This document shows positions 50,077 through 59,384 of a stretch of 64,000 nt of DNA, one piece after another. Positions within the stretch are counted from its first letter, which is position 1. Each line of letters begins with the position of its first letter. Origin of the DNA: Chloroflexota bacterium. Its GTDB lineage: Bacteria > Chloroflexota > Anaerolineae > B4-G1 > DUEL01. The stretch spans positions 1-64,000 of the forward strand of contig JADBJJ010000026.1 in assembly GCA_014874475.1 (NCBI GenBank), in the 5' to 3' direction. The position numbers and the translations under genes are program-made. The notes beneath the pieces were generated by a model. That model saw nothing but the letters and a program-made list of their open reading frames with translations. It made no database searches and was not told the origin of the DNA.

Positions 50077-53000
50077 CTACTTGCGTACGGTGAACACCAC
50101 CCCATCTCCCCGCCCCATCACCTCCGGGAAGTACATCTCGTAGGCCGTGGGCGGCAGGACTTTGTACTCCCCCGCCAGCCCCACCTGCAACAGGTAGGTG
50201 TACTCATAGGTGCCGCGCGGGAGTTCGGTGGCAAAGAGGACCAGTTTCTCATCCCGCAGGTCGGTGTCGGCGAACCACCACCAGCCCCAACCCCAGCGGC
50301 GCCACTCCCGCTCGGTGCGGACCAACTCCGGCCGCTCGCCCACCACGCTCGTCGTCTGCAGGCTCTGATCCACCGGGTCTGTCCCCGCCGGGAACGGGTC
50401 CTCCACCACCAGATAGTTCAGGTCCGTCGGCGCGATGATGGTCAGCCGGACCCTCAGCAGGTCGCCCACGCGGGCCTCGGTGATCGGCCGGCAATCCTTC
50501 TCGCAGTCTGCCCGCTCGTAAACCCGCCCCACGATGACCCCCCGGTTCAGGGCCTTCACCTCCTCCACCGGCAGGTAGCCGCGCAGGTGGACGGTGTAGT
50601 AGAGCCGGCCCGGCCCCTCGCCCCGGGCGATCTCCACCCGGTTCGCCTGGTCCACGAAGAGGTCTCTGACCGCCACCTTCAACTCCGTCACCTCCCGGAC
50701 AGTCTCCGGAGTCACCCGACCGGAGCCCAGATCGCGGCCGTTGACCCGCACGCCCCAGGCGTAATTCCCCTCCAGTTCCCGGGTCGCCACCAGCCAGTCC
50801 GTCAGGGCAATGAGCGCCCAGACCGTCTCCTGCGTCGTCTCCCAGTGGTCGGCAGTGCGGGCTCGCATCAGCCAGCGGACCGTCCCCGGCGCCAGTGGAC
50901 TCTGGGGGTCAAGACGGGCCAAGAGGGCCAGAGCAAGAGCCGTCGTTCGGGTGTCGGTGTTCCAGTTCCAGCGATCCGGCTCCGCCTCCTGCCAGCGGAC
51001 GCTGGTTCCGCTCATCACCGCCGCTTTCGTCAGGTCCGCAATGATGGTCCTGATGCGCGGGTCCTCCGGATTCAGGATGCCCAACGCCAGGCCCAGATAC
51101 GCCCGCCCGTAGTAACTCAGCCGCCCGCGCACCTCGTAGAGATTCGCCAGGTCCGCCTCGCGCACCCGCCCAGCCTCCGCCAGGACGTAGAGGACGAAGG
51201 CCTGCCGGTTGGCCTGGGTGGGGCTCTTCAGTTCGTCCACCGGCCGGATCCGTATCTGCAGATAATCCACGCCGTTGCGGATGACCTGCTCCTCCACCGC
51301 GAAGCCGGCCTCCTTCGCCTTGACCAGCCCGAAGACGACGTAGGCGGTGATCAGCAGGTTAGATGAGTCGTTCTGCCACCAGCCCCAGCCGCCGTCGGGG
51401 TGCTGACGCTGGTAGAGTTTCTGGACCGCGTAGGAGACCAGTTCCCGCAGTTTGGCTTCCAGTTCGGGCTTCGCCAGGCCCAGTTCCTTCAGCGCCTGGT
51501 AGGTGAGGACGTTGGGCAGGAAGCGGGAGACCAGTTGCTCGGTGCACTCATAGGGGAAGTGCTCCAGGTACTTGAGCCCTCCGGTCATCCCGGCGGCCAG
51601 CGACGGCTCCAGTTTGATCGTCAGGTCGCCTTGGGTGGTGTCCAGGCTGGGCGGAAGGACGACGGCCTCCAGGGTGCTTCCGGCTTCGGCCAGTTGTCCG
51701 GCGGTGCCCACCACCTCTACTGCCGAGTACCGGTAGACGGGCAGGTACTGATCGGGCGGGAGACCCGCCGGGGGTTTGGTGGCATCGGAGAGACCACCGC
51801 CCTGGGCCCGGAAGACCAGGTCGGCCCGGTCGCCAGCGAAGTCGCGCGGCACCTCCACCGGCCACTCCACCCGCACCTTGCCCTTCGCCGGAATCGTCAC
51901 CTTCTGGCGGGCCTCGCCCAGCACCCGCAGGCCCGGCGCCTCCAGCGAGACCTCCACCTCCAGGGAGCGGTCGGTGTTGTTGTGGACGACGGCGGCCAGA
52001 TTGGCCCGGTCGCCCACCACAAAGAAGCGGGGCGTCACCGGCCGTACCAGCAAGTCCTTTGTGGAGAGGAATTCCAGTTCGGTCTGGCCCACCAGCAGGT
52101 TCTCCGCCTGGGCCACGGCGCGGGCCTCTACGTGCCACGTGGTCAGTTGGTCGGGCAGTCGGAAAGAGACGGTCGCCCGGCCCTGCGCGTCGGTGCGGAC
52201 AGAAGGCGCCCAGAAGGCGGTATCGGGGAACTCCTGACGAATGAACTCCACGCCCATCACAGCCATCTCGGCGCCGCCACCGCCGCCTTTGGCTTCCCGT
52301 GCGATGCGGACGCTGATGCGGTCCACGGAGATGGAGAGGTTATCGGCGGTGCGGACGCCCAGGCCGCGCCGACCGTAGAAGGCCTCTACGATGGACGGCG
52401 CGTTGGGCGGGGCCAGCGTCAGGACGGACTTATCCACCACCGCCAGCCCGACCTCCGCCTCCACCGGATTGCCTTCGGAGTCCCTCACCTCCACGTTCAA
52501 GTTGACGGTCTCTCGCGGGCCGTAATGTTCGCCCTTTGCAATATCCCGGTCTGGGGTGACGCGGACGGTCAACTCCTGCTTCTCGGTGGAGACGCCGAAG
52601 GAGACGTAGCCCAGCCGGTAGCCGGGGACGGGGTTCGTCTCGTCCACACCCTTGACCAGGACAACGGAGACGAAGACGTTGGGGGCCATCTCGGCTGTGA
52701 TGGGCAGGTCTATCGTTTCCGCGTTGCCCGGAAGCGTCTGGACCCAGTGGCGGATGATGTGGCCGCGCTCCACGGTGACCAGCGCCGTCACCGGGCCCTG
52801 GAACGGCGACGGGATGAGGATTTTGGCCGTCTCGCCGGGGCGGTATTCCCGCTTGTCGGCGATCAGGTAGATGCGGTCGTTGTTCTCCTGCCGCCAGGAG
52901 ACGTACTCCCGCCCGGAGACCCACAGCCATGTCGCCGAGACGACGCGGTTGCCCTTCCCGTCCGTCCCTTCGGCCTTGATGACGTAACTTCCGCCCGACG

Positions 53001-56000
53001 GCGGGACGAAGGTGACCATCGCCTCGCCCCTGTCGTTCGTCTTCACGGTGGTCGTGGCGACGACGGTATCAGAGACGGTCCAGGTCCAGTAGAGGTTGCC
53101 GTACTCGTCCTCCTCCTGGACGTTGAGCCACTCCCGCCGGTTGAGGGTGACGGTGAGGGGGACTCCGGCGACGGGGCTTCCCTCCCAGTCCACGGTGCGG
53201 ATGTCCACCGATTGCTCCTCACCGGCGACACCCACGTACTGCTGGGGGTGCAGACCGATGTAGAAGAGGCCCTTGTGGACCAGGACCTGGGCCCGGTTGG
53301 AGACGGATTGGTCCGTGACGTCGGTGATGGTCGCCTCAATGGTGAACTGCTGGCTGAAGAAGGCGTCGCTGATGTCGGCGGGGACGGTGAAGACAAAGCG
53401 ACCCTGGTCGTCGGTGGTGCCAGTGCCGTCCGCAATGATGCGGCCGTAGCCAGACACCTCTTGGGGGGCCCACCAGTCCCACCGGCTGGTGTCGGTCCAG
53501 TCCCACCAGCCGGGGACGTCGGGCTGGAACCTGAAATCCTGGGCCAGCAGGGTCCAGCGGACCCGCGCATCGGCGACAGGGCCACCGAAGAAGTAGGTAG
53601 CCTGGACGGTGACGTTGATGTCATCGCCCGTCAGAACCTGGTCTTTATCCGGGGTGACGGTCACCTGGAACTCCGGGCGACGGTACATCGCCACCTGGAA
53701 GCCGACTCCGTCAGTCTGCTTTTTGTAGGTGACCTCAATGTAGTAGTAGCCCAGGCCGGCCTCCGGGGCCAGAGTGAACTCCCCGTGAAAGGTACCCAGG
53801 TCGGAGAGGGGCAGGGTTTCTTTGTAAATTTCCTCGCCCTGGTCGTTGCGGACGGTGACGGCGACGGTGTCGCCGGTGGGGGGAAGGGTATAGCGGGCAT
53901 CGTCCTCCGGCCGCACGACGCCGCGGAAGTAGACGGGCTGGCCGGGCCGATAGATGGGCCGGTCGGTGTAGACGTGGATGCGGTATGGGCGGATGTAGAA
54001 CTCCGAAAAGAGGCCAAAGTCCCAGGGGCCGATGCCGTTGTACCAGTCTATATGGACAACGGAGAAGTTGGGCTCTCCAGGCGCGCCGGAGTAGGCCAGG
54101 AAGGTCGTCCAGAGGTCATCCTGGCGCGGGAAGCCGGTACGGAAGACACCGTCGGCATCGGTGTTACCGCGGGCGTCCACGCCTATGCCCTTGATGGTGA
54201 TGGGAAGATTGGGGACGGGTTTGCCGGTGGCCAGATCGGTGGCCCAGACCAGTGCCTCCCGCGAGGCCAGTTTGAGGGTCAGGTGGATGCGGGAGACGAC
54301 GAGAATGTGCCGGGTGGGGCTCCAACCCTGTTGGCGGATCTCTGGGGCGGAGATTTCCAGGAAGTAGAGGCCGGGTGGCAAGGGATCACCATCCTCGGCC
54401 AGGGCAATCCGCTGATAGCGGGCCTCGTTCAGCGGCGCCTCCACCCGCACCGTCCACTGGCGGATAATCTGCTCCTCTGCCGGGCGGAAATTCTCCCAGG
54501 CCTGCCACCAGTCGCCGGTGGTCAGACGCTGGAATTGCTCCCAGGTCAAGCGGGAGAGGGAGACATCTATCTGGGTGACATTGAGGTAGGAAGCATAGAC
54601 GTAGGTGGATGTATAGGCATTGTAGAGGCCGACGTTGCCCGGCACCTGAAGGTAGACGGCGGGGTCCAGCGGGCGGGTGGAGAAGCGGACCACGACGTCC
54701 TGGCCGATGGTGTTGCCGTAGGGGTCAGCCATGCGGCCGCCCAGGCGGACTTCCCAGGATGTGGACGCCGGCGGGCTCCAGTTGAGGACGAAAGCGTTCT
54801 CCCACGGGTCCCAATAGGTATAGACGCGGGTCGGTTTGGGGATGATGGTGATATTGGGCATCAGGGTGGAGATGTCCATAGGGGCGGAGAACTTGATCTG
54901 GAATTCGGTGCCCGGATAGACTTCCTTCTCGCCGTCGCGGGGTGCGGTGAGAACGATGCGGGGGTAGGGAACAGTACGGAAGGACCACTGGTACGAGGTC
55001 TTCAGCGGAGCCTCGCCCTGGGCGGAGAGGGCCGTTTCTTCCAGGGTGATGAGGTACTCCGTATCCAGTTCCAGCCGTCCTTCGGGGATGAAGGACATCA
55101 CCGTATCGTTCTCGCTCCAGACGAAGCGACCCGGGACGCGCGATTCGCTCCGCAGGGGTTTCAGGGAGAAGGCAGCCTGGGCCGACGCCCGGTCCATCGG
55201 CTGGCTGAAGGTGATTTTGACGGTCTGGGTGAGAGGGACGAGGGTAGAGCCGGTGGCGGGCTCCACAAAGAGGACATAGGGGGCCTCAATGGTGAACTGC
55301 CAGGAGAAGTCCTCCTCCAGGACCGCACCGGTGGTATCGGAGAGGCCCGCGGGGACGGTGGCCCGGTAGGTCTTGCCGGGGACGAAGCCCGTTTTCGGCC
55401 GGAAGACGTAGATGGACGTGTTGACCCACTCGCCGGCACCCTCCACGGGCGGGTCAAAGAAGATGGGCACGGGTATATCGGCCACCGGAGCGCTGACCAG
55501 TTGCAGGGGGACGACGGGCCGGTTGAACATGACCGTGACCGGGGTATCTGGCGGGATATCGCGCGCGTCGGGTTCGGGCAGGACCTGGGCCACTTCCAGG
55601 TAGCCGACGGTGGCGAAGGTGAACTCCACTTCCTCTTTCAGGGGAAGGCCCACGGCGGATTTGGCGGTGGGTTCCAGTTTGACCCGGTAGCGGGTGGCCC
55701 GTTGCCACTGTCCTTTGGGGGTGAAGACCAGGGTGACCGGGTCGGGCCATGAGAAGGTGCCCTCCACCTTTGGCTCAATGCGGAACGCGGCCTCCACCGA
55801 GGCGGAGTCCATAGGTTGGTCAAAGACCAGGCGGAGGGGCCGGTCCAGGGGCGTCTCCTCGCCTCGCGCCGGGGAGCGAACCATCAGCAGAGGATGGGTG
55901 GCGGGAAGAGGCGGGGTGGTGGGAGTGGGCGTCGCGCGCGGGCGGAAGGGGAGCGAGGGAAGGGTGCAAGAAAGCACCATACTGAGCATCAGGGTCAGCA

Positions 56001-56034
56001 GCAGCGGCAAAGTCCAGAAACGGTTGCGGCTCAT
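50077..56034 (-). CDS. Giant alpha-2-macroglobulin family lipoprotein
   Basis: A 1985-residue lipoprotein related to bacterial alpha-2-macroglobulins, which trap proteases outside the cell. The signal peptide ends at the lipobox SMVLSC with Cys23. Four or so Big_5/MG-like beta domains follow (about 45-490, e.g. PLDRPLRLVFDQPMDSASVE), then further MG domains, a Gly-rich loop (AKGGGGGAEM, about 1250-1262) and the A2M core (PDTAFWAPSVRTDAQGRATVSFRLPD, near 1270). The thioester motif is FPYECTEQL, Cys near residue 1497, so the Cys and Gln of CxEQ are intact. A helical thioester domain (to about 1750) and receptor-like domain close it. Start ATG 56034 has AGGAG upstream. The usual partner penicillin-binding protein 1C is not adjacent. 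Confidence 0.93.
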   Translation of the reverse strand: MSRNRFWTLPLLLTLMLSMVLSCTLPSLPFRPRATPTPTTPPLPATHPLLMVRSPARGEETPLDRPLRLVFDQPMDSASVEAAFRIEPKVEGTFSWPDPVTLVFTPKGQWQRATRYRVKLEPTAKSAVGLPLKEEVEFTFATVGYLEVAQVLPEPDARDIPPDTPVTVMFNRPVVPLQLVSAPVADIPVPIFFDPPVEGAGEWVNTSIYVFRPKTGFVPGKTYRATVPAGLSDTTGAVLEEDFSWQFTIEAPYVLFVEPATGSTLVPLTQTVKITFSQPMDRASAQAAFSLKPLRSESRVPGRFVWSENDTVMSFIPEGRLELDTEYLITLEETALSAQGEAPLKTSYQWSFRTVPYPRIVLTAPRDGEKEVYPGTEFQIKFSAPMDISTLMPNITIIPKPTRVYTYWDPWENAFVLNWSPPASTSWEVRLGGRMADPYGNTIGQDVVVRFSTRPLDPAVYLQVPGNVGLYNAYTSTYVYASYLNVTQIDVSLSRLTWEQFQRLTTGDWWQAWENFRPAEEQIIRQWTVRVEAPLNEARYQRIALAEDGDPLPPGLYFLEISAPEIRQQGWSPTRHILVVSRIHLTLKLASREALVWATDLATGKPVPNLPITIKGIGVDARGNTDADGVFRTGFPRQDDLWTTFLAYSGAPGEPNFSVVHIDWYNGIGPWDFGLFSEFYIRPYRIHVYTDRPIYRPGQPVYFRGVVRPEDDARYTLPPTGDTVAVTVRNDQGEEIYKETLPLSDLGTFHGEFTLAPEAGLGYYYIEVTYKKQTDGVGFQVAMYRRPEFQVTVTPDKDQVLTGDDINVTVQATYFFGGPVADARVRWTLLAQDFRFQPDVPGWWDWTDTSRWDWWAPQEVSGYGRIIADGTGTTDDQGRFVFTVPADISDAFFSQQFTIEATITDVTDQSVSNRAQVLVHKGLFYIGLHPQQYVGVAGEEQSVDIRTVDWEGSPVAGVPLTVTLNRREWLNVQEEDEYGNLYWTWTVSDTVVATTTVKTNDRGEAMVTFVPPSGGSYVIKAEGTDGKGNRVVSATWLWVSGREYVSWRQENNDRIYLIADKREYRPGETAKILIPSPFQGPVTALVTVERGHIIRHWVQTLPGNAETIDLPITAEMAPNVFVSVVLVKGVDETNPVPGYRLGYVSFGVSTEKQELTVRVTPDRDIAKGEHYGPRETVNLNVEVRDSEGNPVEAEVGLAVVDKSVLTLAPPNAPSIVEAFYGRRGLGVRTADNLSISVDRISVRIAREAKGGGGGAEMAVMGVEFIRQEFPDTAFWAPSVRTDAQGRATVSFRLPDQLTTWHVEARAVAQAENLLVGQTELEFLSTKDLLVRPVTPRFFVVGDRANLAAVVHNNTDRSLEVEVSLEAPGLRVLGEARQKVTIPAKGKVRVEWPVEVPRDFAGDRADLVFRAQGGGLSDATKPPAGLPPDQYLPVYRYSAVEVVGTAGQLAEAGSTLEAVVLPPSLDTTQGDLTIKLEPSLAAGMTGGLKYLEHFPYECTEQLVSRFLPNVLTYQALKELGLAKPELEAKLRELVSYAVQKLYQRQHPDGGWGWWQNDSSNLLITAYVVFGLVKAKEAGFAVEEQVIRNGVDYLQIRIRPVDELKSPTQANRQAFVLYVLAEAGRVREADLANLYEVRGRLSYYGRAYLGLALGILNPEDPRIRTIIADLTKAAVMSGTSVRWQEAEPDRWNWNTDTRTTALALALLARLDPQSPLAPGTVRWLMRARTADHWETTQETVWALIALTDWLVATRELEGNYAWGVRVNGRDLGSGRVTPETVREVTELKVAVRDLFVDQANRVEIARGEGPGRLYYTVHLRGYLPVEEVKALNRGVIVGRVYERADCEKDCRPITEARVGDLLRVRLTIIAPTDLNYLVVEDPFPAGTDPVDQSLQTTSVVGERPELVRTEREWRRWGWGWWWFADTDLRDEKLVLFATELPRGTYEYTYLLQVGLAGEYKVLPPTAYEMYFPEVMGRGDGVVFTVRK

Positions 56035-56101
56035 AGCAGCTCCTTTCGCAGGCGCGAAGCGTAAAACAGGCAACGGGAGGATGAGAAGTGTCGGCAATAG
56101 C

Positions 56102-56130
56102 AGTATACCACGAACTGGCGGGAATGTCTA
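56102..56130 (-). promoter_or_regulatory. Promoter of the alpha-2-macroglobulin gene
   Basis: On the minus strand TAGACA (56130..56125) and TATACT (56107..56102) are separated by 17 bases; transcription should start near 56095, about 60 bases before the ATG. Confidence 0.65.
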
Positions 56131-56331
56131 CTATAGAAATCCATAGGTCGTGCAGAACCTCCTGTTTAGTAATGAAGGCAAAAGCGCCGTATGCTCGGAA
56201 CAATCTATCAAGTTGCCACAACACCAAGCAAGAAGCCTATCCTTTTAGACGCCAGAGCGGGTCTGGAAGTTCCATCGGCTCGTGGTTTGAGAGAATAGCG
56301 ATTGTAATGATATTCCGCCTAACCTTCATCC
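56131..56331. other. Low-GC intergenic stretch
   Basis: About 200 bases near 48 percent GC between divergent promoters. An 88-codon plus-strand frame crosses it but overlaps both promoters, has no ribosome site and no recognisable fold, so I do not call it a gene. I see no structured RNA. Confidence 0.5.
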
Positions 56332-56360
56332 TTGACAGGATCGCTCCCCGGTAGTATACT
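56332..56360 (+). promoter_or_regulatory. Promoter of the marR-ABC operon
   Basis: TTGACA (56332-56337), 17 bases, TATACT (56355-56360). Transcription should begin near 56367, inside the inverted repeat. Confidence 0.75.
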
Positions 56361-56361
56361 T

Positions 56362-56396
56362 CCTATCGTGAAATTTTTGGGCCACGAAACGATAGG
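56362..56396 (+). promoter_or_regulatory. Inverted-repeat operator at the marR promoter
   Basis: CCTATCGT (56362-56369) and ACGATAGG (56389-56396) form a perfect 8-base inverted repeat, with a second inner pair TCGTG/CACGA (56366-56370 and 56383-56387). The element starts 2 bases after the -10 box, where a bound repressor would block transcription; MarR proteins usually bind such repeats to control their own operon. Confidence 0.6.
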
Positions 56397-56405
56397 GGGA
56401 AGAGA

Positions 56406-56849
56406 GTGAGAGAGCAACAGGACGACCTGAGCATGCGCCTTCTGCGGCTGATGGGAGCCCTGCGGGCTCGTTTCGCGCGCGACCTGGCCCGTTACGGGCT
56501 GACGTTCCCCCAGTTCATGTCCCTCTGTTCCCTGGAGCGCGCGGAGGGGCAGGCCTTGCGGATGGGCGACCTGGCCGCCGCGGCCCATCAGAGTGCGGCC
56601 TCTATGACCGGCATCGTGGACCGGCTCCTGGAACAGAGACTGGTGGAGCGCCGGCCCGACCCCACCGACCGCCGCTCCGTCATCGTCGCCCTGGCAGAAG
56701 AAGGTGCCCAGGTGCTGAGCCGCGTCCGGGCTGACCGCCGCCATACGATAGAGGGACTTCTCCGCTGCCTCTCCGCCGATGAACAGGCCCAACTCCACAC
56801 CATCCTGGGCAAACTTCTGGAGGAACTGGCAGATGTAGCGCAGGATTGA
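56406..56849 (+). CDS. MarR-family transcriptional regulator
   Basis: A 147-residue winged-helix regulator. The HTH and wing are visible as YGLTFPQFMSLCSLERAEGQALRMGDLAAAAHQSAASMTGIVDRLLEQRLVERRPDPTDRRSVIVALAEEG (about 29-98), with the D-x-R-S wing motif (DPTDRRS). Flanking helices form the dimer. The start is GTG 56406, 6 bases after AGGGGG. The next two genes encode a heterodimeric exporter; regulation by this MarR in response to a toxic ligand is the obvious reading. Confidence 0.9.
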   Translation: MREQQDDLSMRLLRLMGALRARFARDLARYGLTFPQFMSLCSLERAEGQALRMGDLAAAAHQSAASMTGIVDRLLEQRLVERRPDPTDRRSVIVALAEEGAQVLSRVRADRRHTIEGLLRCLSADEQAQLHTILGKLLEELADVAQD

Positions 56850-56964
56850 ACCCTGCCGCGACTCCGCGCATGGCTGAAAGGGGTTTTGTCGTCAGCCACA
56901 ACGCGCCACGGGCCGAAGAGCCTGCGCTGAGGCGGAGAGGTGTTCAAACGGGCTCAAATCCCTT

Positions 56965-56999
56965 CCTGCGTTTCGTGTCTCACTGCGAACAAATTTTCA
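56965..56999 (+). repeat. Dispersed repeat copy B (CGTTTCGTGTC...CGAACAAATTTTC)
   Basis: CCTGCGTTTCGTGTC, six variable bases, CGAACAAATTTTCA; partner of the copy at 33815-33849 on the other strand. It lies in the 235-base gap between marR and the first ABC gene, followed by GCGACTTGC-type repeat text. Confidence 0.75.
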
Positions 57000-57084
57000 A
57001 AGATGCCCACGGTGCGCCTTGCGATCCTGGGCCCAGCCCCTGCGATGTGCGTCCTGCAGCCTTTGACTTGCGATCGGAGATCGT

Positions 57085-59355
57085 ATGCGCCGACTTCTGA
57101 AGTACCTAAAACCGTATAGACCCTTTGTGCTTTCCATCATTATCCTGCTCTTCATCCAGGCCAACGCCGACCTGGCTCTGCCAGACTACATGTCCCGCAT
57201 TGTCAACGTGGGCATCCAGCAGGGCGGGGTGGAGGAGGCGGTGCCCAGGGCTATGCGCCAGAGCACGATGGAGCGCCTTCCCCTCTTCCTGACCAAAGAG
57301 GACGCGGCGGACCTTCGGGCCCAGTACGTCCTGATGGATGCTTCTTCGCCAGACTACGATGCGCTGGTCCGGCAGTACCCGGCACTGGCCCGGGAGCCCA
57401 TCTACGTTCTTCGGCCTGCCGACCCGGCTGCCGTGGAGCGGCTTCAGGCAGCAGTCGCCCGAGCGATGATCCTGGTGATGGGCACAGAGCAGATTCAGGC
57501 CCGTCCCGAAGAGGCCGGAGCACTGATGCCAGGGATAGCCGGCTTGGACCTTTCCAAACTCCCGCCGGGGACCGACCTTTTCGCCCTGCTGGCCCGCATG
57601 CCCGCCGGACAGCGCAAAGGCATCCTTGAGGCAGTAGACCGGCAGTTTGACGCTCTGGGTGGGGAAAAAGCCCTCCTTCAGGCCGCGGCCCGCGCCGTCC
57701 GCGCTGAGTACGAGGCCCTGGGGATGGACCTTCTCCAGATCCAGAACGCCTACCTTCTGCGCGTCGGTGGGCTGATGTTGCTGTTCACCCTGCTGGCCGC
57801 CACGATGTCCGTCATCGTCGGTTTCCTGGCTGCGCAAACCGCTGCCGGATTGGCCCGGGACCTGCGGCACCTCTTCTTTGAGAAAGTGATGGCCTTCTCC
57901 GGCGCCGAACTGGACCGATTCTCCACCGCGTCCCTCATCACCCGTTCCACCAACGACATCACCCAGATTCAGATGGTGATGATGTTCCTCCTGCGAATGG
58001 TCTTCTTCGCTCCGTTGATGGGCATTGGCGCCATTATCCGCGCCGCCGCGAAAAGCCCATCTATGATGTGGATTATTGGGCTGGGCGTCCTGGTTCTGGT
58101 CGGGCTGATTATGGTCGTCTTCAGCATCACCCTCCCGAAATTCAAAATCATTCAACTCCTCATTGACCGGCTGAACCAGATTGCCCGGGAGAACCTCACC
58201 GGTATGATGGTCGTGCGGGCCTTTAACCGTCAGGAGTACGAAAAACGGCGGTTTGACCAGGCCAACCGAGACCTGACAAACACCTTCCTTTTCGTCAACC
58301 GGGCTGCGGTGGTGATGATGCCCGCAACGATGATCCTGATGAACGGGCTGATCGCGCTCATCCTCTGGGTCGGCGCCCACCAGGTCGCCCAGGCGGCGAT
58401 GCGCGTCGGCGATATGATCGCCTTTATGCAGTACGCGATGCAGGTCTTCTTCTCCTTCACGATGATTTCCATGCTCTTCCTGCTGCTCCCCCGGGTGGAC
58501 GTTGCGGCCCATCGCATCGCGGATGTACTGGAAACCGATCTGAGCATCCGGGACCCTGAAGAGCCTATCTCCTTCCCGGAGCCCTTCACGCCGACGATTG
58601 AGTTTCGCAACGTCTCCTTCCGCTATCCAGGGGCCGAAGAGTACGTCCTGCGGGATATCACTTTCACCATTCACGCCGGGGAGACGGTAGGCATCATCGG
58701 CACCACCGGCTCCGGCAAGTCCACCCTCATCAATCTGATCCCACGCTTCTACGACGTGACGGAGGGAGAAATCCGCATCAGCGGGGTGGACATCCGTCAG
58801 GTGCGGCTGAAAGAGATGCGGGACCGCATCGGCTACGTCCCGCAGCAGAGCAACCTCTTCAGTGGCACCATCGCCAGCAACCTGCGCTTCGCCGACGAGG
58901 GCGCACCCGAGGAACGACTGATGCGGGCCCTGGAGGTCGCCCAGGCCCAGGACATCATCCTCTCCCGCGCCGGCGACAACGGGCGTTCGCCGCTGGAGGC
59001 GGAGGTCGCCCAGCATGGGGCCAACTTCTCCGGCGGGCAGAAACAGCGGCTCACCATCGCCCGCGCGCTGGTCAAGCAACCGTCCATCTACATCTTTGAT
59101 GATTGTTTCTCCTCGCTGGACTACAGGACCGACCGGCAGTTGCGACGGGCGCTCCGGGACTACGTCGGCGGGAGCACCGTCATCATCGTTTCCCAGCGAG
59201 TGGCGACCATCAAGGACGCCGACTGGATTCTGGTTCTGGATGAAGGCCGCATCGTCGGCCAGGGGACCCACGAAGAACTGATGGCTACATGTAACATTTA
59301 TCGGGAGATTGCGCTCTCCCAGTTGAAAGTCGTGGCGCAAGTAGCGCAGGATTAA
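57085..59355 (+). CDS. ABC exporter half-transporter with degenerate catalytic site
   Basis: A 756-residue fused membrane and ATPase subunit. The six-helix ABC_membrane domain is split by a large insert (about 45-220) between helices 1 and 2, probably an extracytoplasmic domain. The ATPase (about 510-745) has Walker A GTTGSGKST, signature FSGGQKQR and Walker B IYIFDDCFSSLD, where the usual catalytic Glu is Asp. That substitution marks the non-canonical site of heterodimers such as BmrC or TM287. The start ATG 57085 follows CGGAG. Partner gene 30 bases downstream. Multidrug export is inferred. Confidence 0.92.
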   Translation: MRRLLKYLKPYRPFVLSIIILLFIQANADLALPDYMSRIVNVGIQQGGVEEAVPRAMRQSTMERLPLFLTKEDAADLRAQYVLMDASSPDYDALVRQYPALAREPIYVLRPADPAAVERLQAAVARAMILVMGTEQIQARPEEAGALMPGIAGLDLSKLPPGTDLFALLARMPAGQRKGILEAVDRQFDALGGEKALLQAAARAVRAEYEALGMDLLQIQNAYLLRVGGLMLLFTLLAATMSVIVGFLAAQTAAGLARDLRHLFFEKVMAFSGAELDRFSTASLITRSTNDITQIQMVMMFLLRMVFFAPLMGIGAIIRAAAKSPSMMWIIGLGVLVLVGLIMVVFSITLPKFKIIQLLIDRLNQIARENLTGMMVVRAFNRQEYEKRRFDQANRDLTNTFLFVNRAAVVMMPATMILMNGLIALILWVGAHQVAQAAMRVGDMIAFMQYAMQVFFSFTMISMLFLLLPRVDVAAHRIADVLETDLSIRDPEEPISFPEPFTPTIEFRNVSFRYPGAEEYVLRDITFTIHAGETVGIIGTTGSGKSTLINLIPRFYDVTEGEIRISGVDIRQVRLKEMRDRIGYVPQQSNLFSGTIASNLRFADEGAPEERLMRALEVAQAQDIILSRAGDNGRSPLEAEVAQHGANFSGGQKQRLTIARALVKQPSIYIFDDCFSSLDYRTDRQLRRALRDYVGGSTVIIVSQRVATIKDADWILVLDEGRIVGQGTHEELMATCNIYREIALSQLKVVAQVAQD

Positions 59356-59384
59356 TCCTGTGCTACGCTCCAGGAGCATCAGGT

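Noticed and set aside
51400-55752. 1450-codon open frame on the plus strand
   Set aside because: It is the exact antisense of the alpha-2-macroglobulin gene; high GC removes stops in that frame. No fold, ribosome site or promoter supports it.
56088-56354. 88-codon plus-strand frame in the low-GC gap
   Set aside because: It overlaps the promoters of both flanking genes, lacks a ribosome site and has no recognised domain.
56949-56965. T-arm-like GGGCTCAAATCCC suggesting a tRNA
   Set aside because: No acceptor, D or anticodon stem can be formed around it; the motif sits in the dispersed repeat region.
57106-59379. 757-codon open frame on the minus strand
   Set aside because: Antisense to the ABC half-transporter; product is His/Gln/Asp-rich with no recognisable domain.
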